Positions 43,800-55,554 of a stretch of DNA of 64,000 nucleotides are shown here, in pieces (within the stretch, counting starts at the first letter, position 1; the number at the start of each line of letters is the position of its first letter). A model generated the notes under the pieces. That model ran no database searches, was not told the origin of the DNA, and saw nothing but the letters and a program-made list of their open reading frames with translations. The translations under genes were made by a program, and so were the position numbers. This DNA comes from Siphonodentalium dalli (Eukaryota > Mollusca > Scaphopoda > Gadilida > Siphonodentaliidae): the NCBI GenBank assembly GCA_032622095.1, contig CP136069.1, positions 64,753,319 to 64,817,318 on the forward strand. Reading direction: 5' to 3'.

Positions 43800-44585
43800 A
43801 GTCGTGGGTCGATGTAGGCTTTATACATAGATTGGGTCGCTTTAAAAGCTGCAGTGCTACCCCGAATGCGGTTATTTTGGGACGCGTTAACGTTGTACTG
43901 CGACCCCGAGTCCGGTAAAAGCTGTAGTTGGAATGTCCGACTTCGTGAAAGTTCTATTGAGAAGCTTTATTGTTTTAGGATATTGTGGAAAGGCTAATCT
44001 GGCCGTGTCAAATTGAGCTATAGCGATGGGATATCTCGCAGGACAACATATTTCGGGTTTTCGTGGGGTGTGTATTCGCTGGATGTCTTATAGTTGTAGT
44101 ATGTAACCATTATGACCGCGTTAATTGCTTTTGACGTTTAGTTTAAACATATTTATTTGTCTAATTTATGTAACATATTATATATGACACAAACATTGTA
44201 TATACAGACAATGGGATTGGAGGACAAGTGCTGACTCACTTATGGGTACCCCCTCTCCCATATTTACACTGAAAAATAAAATAATTAGCTTTCGACGTTT
44301 AGGTATGAACAATGGCTGGGCCATGCCCTCTTGGCGGGAACACAATACCTCCGATTTTTGATCCGCATTTAGAAGCTTTCTGGTGTGGTGAATGAGAAAC
44401 CTGCAGTAATAAGCCGTAGTTTTTTGTAATAATTTGAAGGTTTAGTTGTTTTAACGGAATTCTGAGGCGGTGCATTCATGTAACCAATATATTTTATATT
44501 TTATATTATAATTGATATTTATGGCTAATAATATGATCTTGGTGGCGTTACCATTTCTGACTATGGTCTTCTTGTACGTAATGGC
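43800..44585 (+). repeat. Interspersed repeat family A, copy 2
   Basis: Shares GAGTCCGGTAAAAGCTGTAG, GAATGAGAAACCT, AATAAGCCGTAG and GCGTTACCATTTCTGACTAT with 4840-5095 and the reversed 60812-61190. About 44140-44280 looks like a separate LINE-like tail, because similar TAATT-GCTTT-GACGTTTAG strings flank it on both sides. Confidence 0.7.
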
Positions 44586-44716
44586 AGTGGTCATACCAGT
44601 GTAGCGATGGGACGTAACTCAGCCTTGCATTTTGCTGCTTTCCTGCAACCGTGCGATATACGCGACAAAACACACGGGAGTTACCAGCAATATGGAGTTC
44701 TCCTATTATTGAGTGG

Positions 44717-44740
44717 TGACGTCAGATGGCGCTATAAATA
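44717..44740 (+). promoter_or_regulatory. CRE and TATA box of the GABA-B receptor gene (predicted)
   Basis: A consensus cAMP response element TGACGTCA at 44717-44724 is followed eight bases later by CTATAAATA at 44732-44740. This puts the start site near 44765 and gives a 5' UTR of roughly 400 bases before the first in-frame ATG (45167). The region to 45166 is richer in CG dinucleotides than its surroundings. CREB control of GABA-B subunit genes is known in mammals; its use here is inference. Confidence 0.45.
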
Positions 44741-45166
44741 CATCGCTTGCGATTCCTACCAGATGCAGGCAGAGTGAGAGCGAATCAGTGGTGATCGATA
44801 AAAATTGAATGGTTATTTTGATAAGCGTGAAGCAAGGCATCTCGCGGCCTCCAGTCGGCTTCGAGTCTCTCTCATTCGTTCGCGCGGCGTAATCCATTGG
44901 TAAACATTAGTTGGTTTACATCACGCCGTGTTTCACTGGACGTTAGCGATGCTGAATCGCATCTCTATTAGATCGTGAATACATCACCGCATCTTGCCAG
45001 CAGACGGCATAATCTCAATGACTTCACCATTAACGCAGACGATTTAGCGATGGGATATTGCAAATGAGAAAATGCTTCCAAAGGAAATTGAAAAATTGGA
45101 TAATCGCAATTGTTACGCGGACAATTCAATGTGATTTAGCATTACGCGTAGTCAATAATACGTATT

Positions 45167-45433
45167 TTGCAAGTACCGTATCGCGAGCTTCGTCGCCAGA
45201 TGATATATTCGGCAATGTTGGTGCGGATTCTTATGTTGATATGTGTGCTTTTTCCTATTCACGGACTTTACAAACCGAAGACTTTGACGATTGGGGGTAT
45301 ATTTCCTATGAACGGTAGTTGGGCGGGAGGGCAAGCATGCCTTCCTGCAGTCGAGATGGCCCTAGAAGACGTCAACAATAGACGGGATGTTTTACCTGCC
45401 TACAAACTGCGAATGGAATATAACGACAGCCAG
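45167..45433 (+). CDS. Metabotropic GABA-B receptor, first coding exon (subunit 1-like)
   Basis: From the ATG at 45167 (or the second in-frame ATG at 45200, followed by a typical signal peptide [13 protein letters not shown]) the frame reads [20 protein letters not shown] and [21 protein letters not shown], ending YNDSQ at a CAG-GTAGGT donor (45431-45439), phase 0. IGGIFP...GGQAC-P...ALEDVN is diagnostic for the start of the extracellular Venus-flytrap domain of GABA-B receptors, class C GPCRs that bind GABA and signal through Gi/o at the plasma membrane. It matches subunit 1 better than subunit 2. The next exon (expected CxPG...) was not found to the right, so intron 1 probably extends past the window. 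Codons beyond 45433 are intronic read-through. Confidence 0.87.
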
Positions 45434-45904
45434 GTAGGTAACACCGACCTCGATTTCTGCGAGATGTTGTGTAGTTGGAGTTGTCATTGCCGCCACATGT
45501 TGTATAGGTTGCGCATTGGTTATCCAACTTTGGGAGGTGTGTTTGGGGTACCCAGCTTTAGGAGGATTTGTTTGCGCACCTGATTCGCATCGCGTTAGAT
45601 ATAAAAATATATCTAATCCGGCCCAGATTAAATATTAATTAATATACTAATCGGACACCATGTGGCACGTGTGTACAATTATATACCAAACTAGCATATC
45701 TACGCTAATCCTGAAGGATGATAACTCTATATTATAGAACGTACTTTGACTAAATAACGGATATTTGTATGAAAGAAATTATAATACCACAAATGATCAG
45801 CTTTTGTCGTACATGGGTCAAATTGTTCTATTGGGTGTATGGGCTTGGTGGAGGTTATGGGAACAATCTTTTTTTTAAATCTTCAAATATCACCGTTATT
45901 TAGT

Positions 45905-46437
45905 CAATATTATTCGCCGATTAAAGATACGAGCGGCGTTGGTGGTGGGTATGATGTTAAAATATTCACTTCCGTCAAAAACCGCCATAAACAGAAATAA
46001 TAGTAAAATATAGACAGACCTTGTTCTTATACTAATCAGAATTATGGCATAAACAGTATGTTATTGTCAAACGTTTTTCCTTTGTTATGTAAACAAAAGC
46101 AAAAAAAACGTTACAGAACATGGCTTTTGTTTAGATCCGGATATGGTAAACACAAAGAGCGTTATTTGTTACTGTTTTCCAGATATGGAAATAATAAAGA
46201 GCGTTTATATCACTTGTGTGTGATTAACCAATAGAATTGCGCTGTGTAAGCACTTCTGTAACACGAGCAGGCTCTTGTTTACGTACACCATCGTACGCCT
46301 TGGCGACAATATACTATTTACGCGCTGATTATGTTTGGCATATGAACAAAACTATATTTATTTTAATATTCCTTCTGTTGATGGCGATTTGAACAAATAT
46401 GAATATTTCTGCAACGAACGCCGCCCGTGCCTTTAAT
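45905..46437 (+). repeat. Interspersed repeat family B, copy 3 (in the intron)
   Basis: Matches 13585-14130 from AAAGATACGAGCGGCGTTGG to GCCGCCCGTGCCTTTAA, with a deletion near 46245. Confidence 0.85.
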
Positions 46438-47539
46438 TCTAAGATCAATCTTAAAATATCTTGATTTAATATATTGATCCTGCACGGGTGTCCACTACAG
46501 ATGGGATTAGATTTTTTAACAATATCTAATCACGCCTCCCGATTAAGTATTTATTTATATGTAATCCTATGAGAATCGCCTGGTTTTGGGTATCCAGTAT
46601 TGATATTCTGTGTTTGGGTATCCAACTTTTGGATGATGTGTTTTTGCAATGACCCAGCTTTGATAGTGTGTGTTTTTGGCACCGATCTTTGTGAAAATGT
46701 GATATCAGTAGTCGGAAACGTACCCAAAACACCGATTCTCAAAGCTGAGCAGCAGATATCTAGAGTAGCAGCAGATAAATAATAGGAATGAACGGGCTTT
46801 CTCGCGTGATGTGTGTATTACAGGCTGTATACACGGAAATATTGATTTCACGTGTTGGCAAAGAACTATATATTTATATCTTCGTGTGTTATCCAATATA
46901 TGAGATTCGACTATTACTGAGATAATATAATATAATGTAATGTAATGGTTTGTAACAAACCCCCTTGGAGTGGATTACCATTTGGCAATGCATATGCTCC
47001 ATGAAACAAGGTGACTACACTAACTGGACGTTTCTATGTTCTTCCGTTTTAAGAATAAATGTATATGCATATTCAGACAGAGCATTATGTTGTGTAAACA
47101 ACAATTATTAATTCAAACATGCAAGTTTCTTGCAATGTAATATTAAGAATGGCATGAAGTAAAAAATACGTTCACAGAAAAGATGTACATGTATGACATG
47201 TAAACAATGTCGATTGTACTAACATATACATAATCACAATGCCAATACAATTGCTGCAAGATGGAGTGGAAGACATGGAGCCCCAACTGTATACAAGGGG
47301 GTATTCAGGTTATAGTTATTCGGTCCTGGTTGGCTCGTTGACATCACACAATGCACCATTTGATGTGATCCATATTGAGGAACAGATCTTAGATATGAAG
47401 AATACGTCGTCACCAACAAGCTGCTTGAACAGGCACGGTTGTATGTGTACATTTTAGTCCTAAACATAAACGTTTGCGGATTATGTGAGACTAGTTTCCT
47501 GTCAATGATAATGTCACGTCTGCACCCCAATACTGCAGC
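46438..47539. other. Intronic sequence, no gene
   Basis: About 46570-46740 shows degenerate GTGTTTGGGTATCCA words like those at 45520-45570. A TAATATAATGTAATG patch lies near 46925. ORFs overlapping on both strands at 47234-47575 are unrecognised. Confidence 0.35.
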
Positions 47540-47756
47540 TACAGTAATGCCCAAAGTAATTGACCACTTAACCACAGCAGAATTGTGGGTAATTTTTCAG
47601 GATTTAGTCGGAAATATGGCTTGTTGCCATTCATCGGAAAGCTCTCGGCGAGAGCTTTCCGATGAATGGCAACAAGCCATATTTCCGACTAAATCCTGAA
47701 AAATTACCCATAATTCTGCTGTGGTTAAGTGATCAATTACTTTGGGCATTGCTGTA
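47540..47756. repeat. 217 bp palindrome with three mismatches
   Basis: Arms of 108 bp (47540-47647 and 47649-47756) around G47648. Mismatches fall only in the outer half; the inner ~65 bp are exact. Mirror ORFs on the two strands result from this symmetry. Confidence 0.96.
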
Positions 47757-48790
47757 TATTCACAGATGGTTCGTTCCAAAGCTCAGATTTCAGCTCCTGT
47801 TGCCTATTTGGTATGCGAGCCAGCTAGGTTGCCTAAATATATAAATCCCATTCCAACAATGATGGCTTGTAGAAGGAACTGGATTGTAATACAATGGCAA
47901 ATAGTAACTCAATTAATGGTATATGACAATATGCGACCGTTCGTATACACCTGATGTCTCCTACGTCTATTTGAGCCAAATCAGACATGTGTACGTTTCC
48001 CAATTTTGCCGAAGTCTGTATCTTTCGCAACTTTCTGCGTTTCTGGTGGGATTGACCTCTTCAGTCGAAGTAAGCTAAACAAAGCCATATGTACGAAGGG
48101 GGCTGGCTACACTTTAATTATCGACTGGTTATTTGACGATATAGTCATACTCATATTAAACGAACATCACTCCCTATATATACACAATAGAATATCCTCT
48201 TAAGATGACCTGGTCTCTCGACATATCAAAGCGCCTCGCTTTCCAACTGAAACAACACGAGCGACCAAGTACTCTCGTGTGGCCATCGAGACAATCTTAG
48301 CGGTATAATGCTGAGGCATTGGACATCGATTCTTTCTCGCGAGACAACGAGAGTCGATTACGCGCGCCGCAAGATGATACTCGTACTCACAATACTTCGT
48401 ACTTGGTGAGAGTCAAGGGACTCGTTGTTGCGTCGCAGACCAATTTTTATTTCTCCTCTTGTGACAACTTCCGCTTGTCTCTTTGACGTCCTAATGTACA
48501 AATCACACAGACCCTCTTCACAGATATACAGCGCACTGATGCCGACTGGTATTAGACTTACAACTTATTATAATCGGTGTAATTCATTTAATCGATATAC
48601 ATTATGTGATATCGTCAAGCCTAAAATGACGCCTAATATAATAATAATGACCAGTTTTATATAGCGATTGACCCATTACTTGCTCTAACACGCTTGGTAC
48701 AATATTACTCCAGTCATCTGTACAAGCCAACCAATGACTGAACCGGCTGCAGCCGTTGCAGGCGCTGCTCTGATTGGTACTCGTTTAAGG
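47757..48790. other. Intronic sequence, no gene
   Basis: A somewhat CG-richer block at 48190-48440 includes CTCGCGAGACAACGAGAGTC and ACGCGCGCCGC but gives no recognisable RNA or protein. Nothing else supported. Confidence 0.3.
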
Positions 48791-49015
48791 CATGAATGAT
48801 GCGAAGCCGACACAGTACGAGCGACCTTGCTCAAGGGTCACAACTTGGCGCGGGTTTTGAAATAGGGATCAAACTGGGAATTGCACGTCGCTCAAAGCGG
48901 CCAAGCCACTGCTGTGTGAATACTCAATGACCGGCGACGCGCTGCGAACCCATATCGATGTGTTTACAGCGAATACAAGTCCGGCACGCTAACCACTGAA
49001 CCACGGAGCTCCACA
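48790..49015 (-). mobile_element. tRNA-derived SINE, second copy
   Basis: Minus-strand head GGAGCTCCGTGGTTCAGTGG with an intact A box, then TTAGCGTGCCGGA, and a B box GGGTTCGCAGC about 45 bases on. It is followed by TTCACACAGCAGTGGCTTGG and TTGTGACCCTTGAGCAAGGTC, as in the 14875 copy. Better preserved tRNA part than the first copy. Confidence 0.68.
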
Positions 49016-49462
49016 TAATACTAATATGATCGTAATATGACACCAGTGGACCAACCACATTATGATGTGATTCAACATTGCAAAAATCATAAGATGATCA
49101 TTAAGTGCAGTACTAGCACCACTACTGATACCCGTCAAATATTACTAAAACCACTCGAAGATATGGACGTTTTTTTATCATCACATTAAAATACCGCCAA
49201 TTTTCAGCAGAGTTATGTCCCTTTTTGACTTAGAATTTTTGCCAATTTGAGGTTTCCGGATGATAACTTTAGTAAATGTGTACTGAATGAAATTAAATTT
49301 GGTATGTAGGTTTACTAGCACTAAAGACAGGATTTTATGCGCAAACAACGGTCGTATCAAGCCGACCCTTAGAGGCGGACATGAGGTCTACCGACCTTTT
49401 ATCATCACATTAAAATACCAAATCTGAAAGTGGGTTGAAATAATAGTATAGTTATTACTAGC

Positions 49463-49778
49463 GGTTGGCGATTATCGCAATACGATAGGGGAACACATTG
49501 TGCGTAACGTAACTATAACATGTATAACGTACTCTGGTAACAACTTATCGCCAATTTCATGCTTGAGAAATTTTAAACATATCATCTTCGGCTCGTTTTA
49601 TTTTATTTTTATGAAAAGGAATAATAAATGGGTTGATAAATATATATATAACGACAAATAGAATCAAATTAGCCATTTTCCTTGAAACCTAGGACAGGGA
49701 AGCTAGGTACAACAATTGGTGATATCTGAGTACGAACGTCGGAGTGTTCCCCTATCGTATTGCGATAATCGCCTAACC
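49463..49778. mobile_element. MITE with ~33 bp terminal inverted repeats and 9 bp TSD
   Basis: Left end GGTTGGCGATTATCGCAATA continuing CGATAGGGGAACAC; right end is its reverse complement with one mismatch. Flanking ATTACTAGC (49454-49462) and ATCACTAGC (49779-49787) form an 8-9 bp target duplication, as in hAT or Mutator elements. About 250 bp of non-coding interior. Confidence 0.85.
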
Positions 49779-49853
49779 ATCACTAGCGTGGCCCAGGTTG
49801 AGAAGTATTCAAAGCTTTGCAAGCATTTGATTTGGATTTCTATCGGTTAAAGC

Positions 49854-50231
49854 CAGTGACGTGGCTAGAATATATTCATGGGAGTGTACACCTTGGAAAT
49901 CGAACTACACACCCTTGAGCCAGATCAATATTACCAACTATGGAAAATCTCATTTGCACATTTCCTCTTTTTCTCATTTCCAACTGGTACTTAAAATGCA
50001 ATGTTTCCAACTGTTGGCAATTTCCAACGTATGGTTGGTCATTTCCAGCTAATTGTCAGTTCGAAAATGTTACCAAAATTAGTTAAATATTTGATTTTTG
50101 GTCAGAAAACAACATATTCCTCACTAAATATCGGTTGGAAAATCAAACTGTGATACCAATTTCCACCTATATTTGGTTTGAAATTTCCAACTGTTGTATC
50201 AGTCATGGAATTTCCAACTAGTGCCACGTCT
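49854..50231. repeat. Degenerate repeat H with ACGTGGC ends
   Basis: Begins CAGTGACGTGGCTAG and ends CTAGTGCCACGTCTCTC, a plausible pair of terminal inverted repeats. The body is full of TTTCCAACT words. Similar material occurs at 26190-26760 and 53150-53430. Confidence 0.5.
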
Positions 50232-50769
50232 CTCATTCACTATAACTCATACACTTCAGTCATCTTTAGTTCCGGTGACTAAAATATGTCAATTAATACA
50301 GGAAATACTATATATAGACTTCATATATTCTGAAAATACTTATCAAAGTCATATACATTAAATAAGCGGACATTTCCAAATTCTGAACAATTATCCGGTA
50401 CCGTGTGAGTCTCTATAAATGCCACTTGTTATAGTAAATGAAGAGTCTATGTGATAGTATGGTGACAAGTACAATCTTGTGGATTCTGGCCCGAAAAGCC
50501 AAATGACGTCACGAACCATGTCTTCGCTGGTTTTCATTGAGCGAACCAACGAAATTGATCTAAATGAAGTAATATAGGCCTAGATCGCATAGGAATTCTT
50601 CGGAAGCTGTGAAGTAGCCAATTTTATTTGCCGATTCCGCGCTTTTGAAATTTCCACAGTTGATAACCGGAAGTCACGTGATAAAATCTCAAAAATCCAT
50701 ACACGCCATAAAAATTTTGAGCTGATGATATAGAAAGTATAGTAAACAATAAATAGACAACAGTTAACT

Positions 50770-50910
50770 GCATGTTTTCAGTATAGCGTACGATTTTTCT
50801 CCTCGGGTGAGATGCGGAGGATTATTTTTACGAGGCGCTAGCTGAGTGAAAATATTGTTTGCATCTCGCGAGAGGAGAAAACCCGTACGCTAATCAGAAC
50901 ATTTGATATA
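50770..50910. repeat. Foldback hairpin
   Basis: TAGCGTACGATTTTTCTCCT...GTGAGATGC pairs with GCATCTCGCGAGAGGAGAAA...CCGTACGCTA; the loop holds ACGAGGCGCTAGC. Probably a small foldback MITE. Confidence 0.7.
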
Positions 50911-51091
50911 CAACACAAAGTTGTAAATATACAGTCACCAATTAAATTTGACAATTCAATTCAATGCCTCTGTGTATTGAGACATAAACTGTTTACACTA
51001 TTTACACGTACGAGTAGAAAATACCCCATGACTTCGATTATTTACCCCCAGTTCGTTAACGGCATCCATATCGCATCTAGGTGCCATGCAA

Positions 51092-51619
51092 TTAAAGATG
51101 GATTATCTCTTTAAATAACAAATTTTAAATAGTTGCGTGGGTATAAAATAATAGATATGAACTGAAGTCCTATGTCCGGAAAAACTTCTATCAATTAATA
51201 TTGATTTTATTTCGAATATTAAATCGGGCCCATTTATGTTACTATTTTTAGAACCGACCATTCGGATGAGACCGGATTGCGATATAGAGCACTGGGCTGT
51301 TCCTACGGCTACGCAACGAATGTCAAATGTCACAGATTGGTTGTTTGTACTGTTTTGTTCCACAGATATAAGCGATAATGAGTATAATTAACGTTTATTT
51401 GTGACAAAATTGCACAATATAATTTCTGGTCTCTGTTAACAGTAACCAATATTGTTCGTTAGCTGAACAAACACACCTTTTTAGACCAGAAAATATTCGA
51501 AATAAAATTAATATTAATCGATAGAAGCATTTCCGGACAGGAGTCTTCGATTCAGATCTAATATTTTATACCCCGGTAACTATATAATACATGTTTACAA
51601 AGAGATAATCCACCTTTAA
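51092..51619. mobile_element. TTAA-flanked element with ~130 bp terminal inverted repeats
   Basis: TTAA at 51092-51095 and 51616-51619. Left end AGATGGATTATCTCTTT and right end AAAGAGATAATCCACCT. Similarity continues inward for about 130 bp (GTCCGGAAA, CTTCTATC, ATTTTATTTCGAATATT). The interior of ~270 bp has no transposase. Probably piggyBac-type. Confidence 0.72.
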
Positions 51620-51776
51620 AACATCGATTTATCCTGTACACATGTTAGTACACCTGTATTTCCTCCAGTATATGATGAGTTATAAAGCGTATAATAATCG
51701 ATACAATGTATGTATTGAACTATGAACCAATAGTCCCATAAGCTGAATTTGAGGTACTAGAATAAATTAATGTTAA

Positions 51777-53931
51777 TACCTGGGGCCTGTTTCATGAAGC
51801 AAGGTCATAAGATCATCTTAAGATGGACTTAATCTAAGATCTAAGGTGGATCTTATGATGTAACTTTTCCGTTTCAAGAACGCGTTTCACAAAACAAGAT
51901 TAAGTCCTACTTAAGTAGTAAGTTAAGTTCCCGCTCATTTAGACTGGTTATCGACAATTTTCTACAGTCCGGAACAAAAAAATGTGGGCTTGTGCAATCT
52001 TTATGTACGGCATTGAGAGGTTATCGAGAAAGAGCCGAGTCCGAGTTGACATTATTGTGTGACAGGGATGCTGGATGGAGTGGGGTGGGCGAATCAGCGC
52101 ATGTATCTTAGTGTATATAGTCAGTGGCCTAATATTCGCATATGGATCTTAGACTTATATGAGTTCCACGATGTGAATTCGAACATGAGTACTTTGCAGG
52201 CTCTTAAAATGACGAGCTTTGCGTTTACTGACGAGTGGTGGTGTCAGAAATAAGACAATATAATTATATGGATCGATGCATGACTGCGACCATGCATTCA
52301 CGCCGAGTTAATCCACTGAGAGCAATGATCAGGCGGCGATTTTTTATGTGAGCCGACATAACTCGTGTATTATCGACCACCGCTCTCTACGCGTAGCAAT
52401 AATCAAAATAAATCGGCGATGTCATCAGGACACACATAGGTCATTTTTCGATTCAAAGGGAAATGAAAAATATTTGTTAGAGTAACTTTTTAATTATTTT
52501 TATGCAGATGTTTTATGCGGTTGTCATACCATGGATATATATATAACTACGTTTTCATTAGCACACTCGTATTAAGGGGTGTCATCGTTACGGTGTGTAT
52601 ATCATATATACAGTATGCTGTACAACGGTCATCCCACCCCTGCAAAAAAAACATGACAAAAATTTGGACAGCCTTGAAAATCACGACATATCGGCGTGTG
52701 CATAAACTCAATACAAATAATATTCTCTATAGAAAATTGTCACTATTTCTAAAACATATTTTGATAAAGAGCGTTTGTGTTACATTTCCTATATGACATA
52801 TCTGCTTTGTAAACAGCCGACGGAAATTTGGAAAGAGGAAAGAATCAATACATTAATTGATCTCATTTTACCCCATCTCCCCACACACATATGGAATAAC
52901 ATAGAGGAGATTGTGAGCTTTGGGCTAGGCCATAATTCTTATCAAAAGTTTAATTCGTGGGTAATACAATTTTATAATAGATATTATCTATAGGTCACAT
53001 ACACAGCTGATAATTGACTATATCCTACACTCGACGAGGCTCGGGGTGGCTAGTTGGTCTCTGGGGGGGGGGGTACATCGTGCAATTTCTAACTGCACCC
53101 GCCCCTTAATTGAAGCGGGCCAAACTTCCATGTTCGCGAAATGCCATGTCCACCCCACCCGTTGGATTTAAACTTTCCAATTGGTATCTCAAATATTCCA
53201 ACAGTTCGAAATTTCTAACCTGACGCCCCTAAAGTAGGTGATTTTCGGTTGCTGCTGTTTGTCTAAAACAACACATTCCTTTACTAGTTATAAATTCAAA
53301 CAATTGAAACCTATATATAGTGTACGATTAATGTTGTCAGGCATGAAATTTCCAATTGCTAAACATTTTGACCAAAGTGTGTGTGGGGGGGGGGGGTGCT
53401 GTAGACAACACACAAACCCCATTCGCCACGTCCCTGATGATAAGCCTGTGCTCTGAATTGTTTTTACCAAACTAACCCTATGGGGATACGGTGGGGGGGG
53501 GGTTGCCCTCTCCGAAATTTGGTTTTGGAAAGTTTGAGGTACCAGTTGGAATGTTTAAACCCAAAGAGAATTTGGTGTTGTTTAAGGGGGTGTAGTTGGA
53601 CATTTCGAGGCGAACACCCCCTCTCACTCTGTAGCCACGATCCTGTATACCAGACGACGAATTGCCCACCCAGACAATGTATAGATATCTCCGTAATTTG
53701 CAAAATAACATAGGCCGCCATACTTGTCATCGATATGCCACTTATCACGTTGGTCTTAACTTTAAGATTATCTTATGACACCTCACAGCAGTCTTAAAGT
53801 TAAGACCAAAGTTAAGACCATCTTAAGTTAAGACCTTGTTCGTGAAACACACTTATGACTGAAGTTTGAACTTATGACCATCTTAAGTCCCAACTATGTC
53901 ATAAGTTGCTTTCATGAAACAGGGCCCAGGA
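51777..53931. mobile_element. TIR element with GGGCCTGTTTCATGAA ends
   Basis: Left end CCTGGGGCCTGTTTCATGAA and right end TTCATGAAACAGGGCCCAGG are near reverse complements, followed inward by CTTAAGATGG/TTAAGACC motifs on both sides. The 2.15 kb interior includes ORFs 52515-52796 and 52775-52993 (last part ILPHLPTHIWNNIEEIVSFG) that look coding-like but are unrecognised. It also holds poly-G tracts at 53066, 53382 and 53493 and a piece of repeat H. No clear target duplication. Confidence 0.55.
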
Positions 53932-53939
53932 GCATAAAG

Positions 53940-54005
53940 GATATGATTATGATGGTGGTGATTACGATGATGATGATGACGAAGAAGAAGACGATGATCA
54001 TGATT
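53940..54005. repeat. Short GAT/GAA microsatellite
   Basis: Runs of GATGATGAT, GACGAAGAAGAA and ATGATCATGATTATTAT. Confidence 0.8.
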
Positions 54006-54232
54006 ATTATAATCGCTCTCAAAATGAATTATGAATGGTGCAATACGTCACTAGAATTTGTGTTCTTTCTGTCAAGTTGTCATTTTGCCATATCCGTAGT
54101 TACGATTATGATTTCGAGAAGCCAATAAAGTACAAAATAATCACGACGAACAGAGCCATATCGCTTAATCGAATGAACCCAATGTACTATACTGAAGACA
54201 ACTTCACCCCATGGTTTGTATAGTGTCTTCTA

Positions 54233-54365
54233 TTAACCCTACCATGACGGGAGCTGCGCTGTGGTAGCATTAAAGATCATGTGCCAAGTGCTTTCTCTTA
54301 TATATGAGAGTCTCCCCTAGAGAGTCTCGCATATATATAATTCATGGAATTCGCGTAAGGGTTAA
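54233..54365. mobile_element. Short TTAA-flanked MITE
   Basis: TTAA at both ends, CCCTACC and GTAAGGG termini, and a central TTATATATGAGAGTCTCCCC palindrome of the same kind as in the other TTAA elements, but diverged. Confidence 0.6.
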
Positions 54366-54432
54366 TTAAGTTCAGTGTGTTACCGACATCCATTCATATA
54401 GCATCTTGGAGTCGTACATTTAACCCATTATT

Positions 54433-54792
54433 CAGCATATTCTCCCGAAAACCCGCACATTATCTGCTTAGCATAGAACTTGTTTTAGGTAATTAATCTG
54501 CTTAGAATTTTGAGTCGATAATGTGCCGACTAGAGCGTTTTAGTCACATTATCGACTCATAATGGGGGGGGTGATTCAAAGCAGATTATGTGCGGATAAT
54601 GACACAAGTAAGCCAACTCACGACTTTTCAGGTGTATGTTCTTTTACATGTGTTTCCATTGTGGCCCGCACCATAAAACGAAATAACGGGTATGAGCTCA
54701 CTATCTGCTTATTTCAGAATGAAACAATTACATTATGTACCTATTGTACATTATATGTCGATTGTGTGCGTATTTGTGCGAGGATATGTTGT
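54433..54792 (+). repeat. Repeat family D, copy 4
   Basis: Plus-strand copy from CAGCATATTCTCCCGAAAA to GAGGATATGTTGTC, with the internal hairpin and a G-run at 54565. Confidence 0.8.
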
Positions 54793-55313
54793 CTTATTTA
54801 CTAAATAATCATTGACGAGTAAGAAATATTCATAGGTCATGTGTTGAACTTATTTGCTGAACACTTCTCTCCAATGATAATGAATCTATCTGCACTTGTA
54901 TTATCTTTTCACAAGTTTGTCGACAGCTCATTTTTCCTGAACATCCCTCCAAAGTAATAATATACCATTCGTATACAGAAGTGTAGATATAGACACTTAT
55001 TGTCATAGATAAAACCGAATAGGAAAATCAATGAAGCACAGAACGGGTAAAAACATCGATTTAGCCTATACATGTGTACGTGTCCAATACCGCATCTCTG
55101 TGTTGCGTGCAAACTAGTTTTAGTGACGTTTTTATGTCATGAATTATTGATTTCTTGTAAGTGTTGAAGTTATATTGTTCCTTGACACTGTGCACAAAAA
55201 GAGCAAAACGAGATAGGGCACGTATCGGGTTATTGCTATACAACAAATTGTTTTGACAACTGGCAACAACGTATACGGAGAGCTGACACGACATGTGCAT
55301 GGTCAATGACGTG
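54793..55313. other. Intronic sequence, no gene
   Basis: AT-rich. The overlapping reversed ORFs at 54909-55306 carry no motif. Confidence 0.3.
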
Positions 55314-55446
55314 GTGTCTAAACCATCTTCAAAACAAGCATGGCGTGATATTTACATGTATGATGTGTGGCACGATATCTGGGCATGGCGTTGTGTCTAA
55401 ACCATCTGCAGGCCCAGCATGGCGTGATATTTACATGTATGATGTT
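55314..55446. repeat. 79 bp tandem duplication
   Basis: GTGTCTAAACCATCT starts at 55314 and 55393; both units end GGCGTGATATTTACATGTAT. Confidence 0.85.
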
Positions 55447-55554
55447 GATATGTTCTAGTTTATATTATTCATCTTCAGTCTTCGTTGTCGTCAGTATACT
55501 CCCGTAACAAGTTACTGGCGGGGGTAAATCAGCTTGTCCGTCCGAGATTTTATT

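Noticed and set aside
45434-45583. Continuation of the GABA-B frame past YNDSQ
   Set aside because: It follows a consensus GTAGGT donor and loses all similarity to the receptor, so it is intronic read-through.
47439-47779. Plus and minus ORFs sharing an identical 60-residue C-terminus
   Set aside because: Produced by the 217 bp palindrome; each is the mirror of the other.
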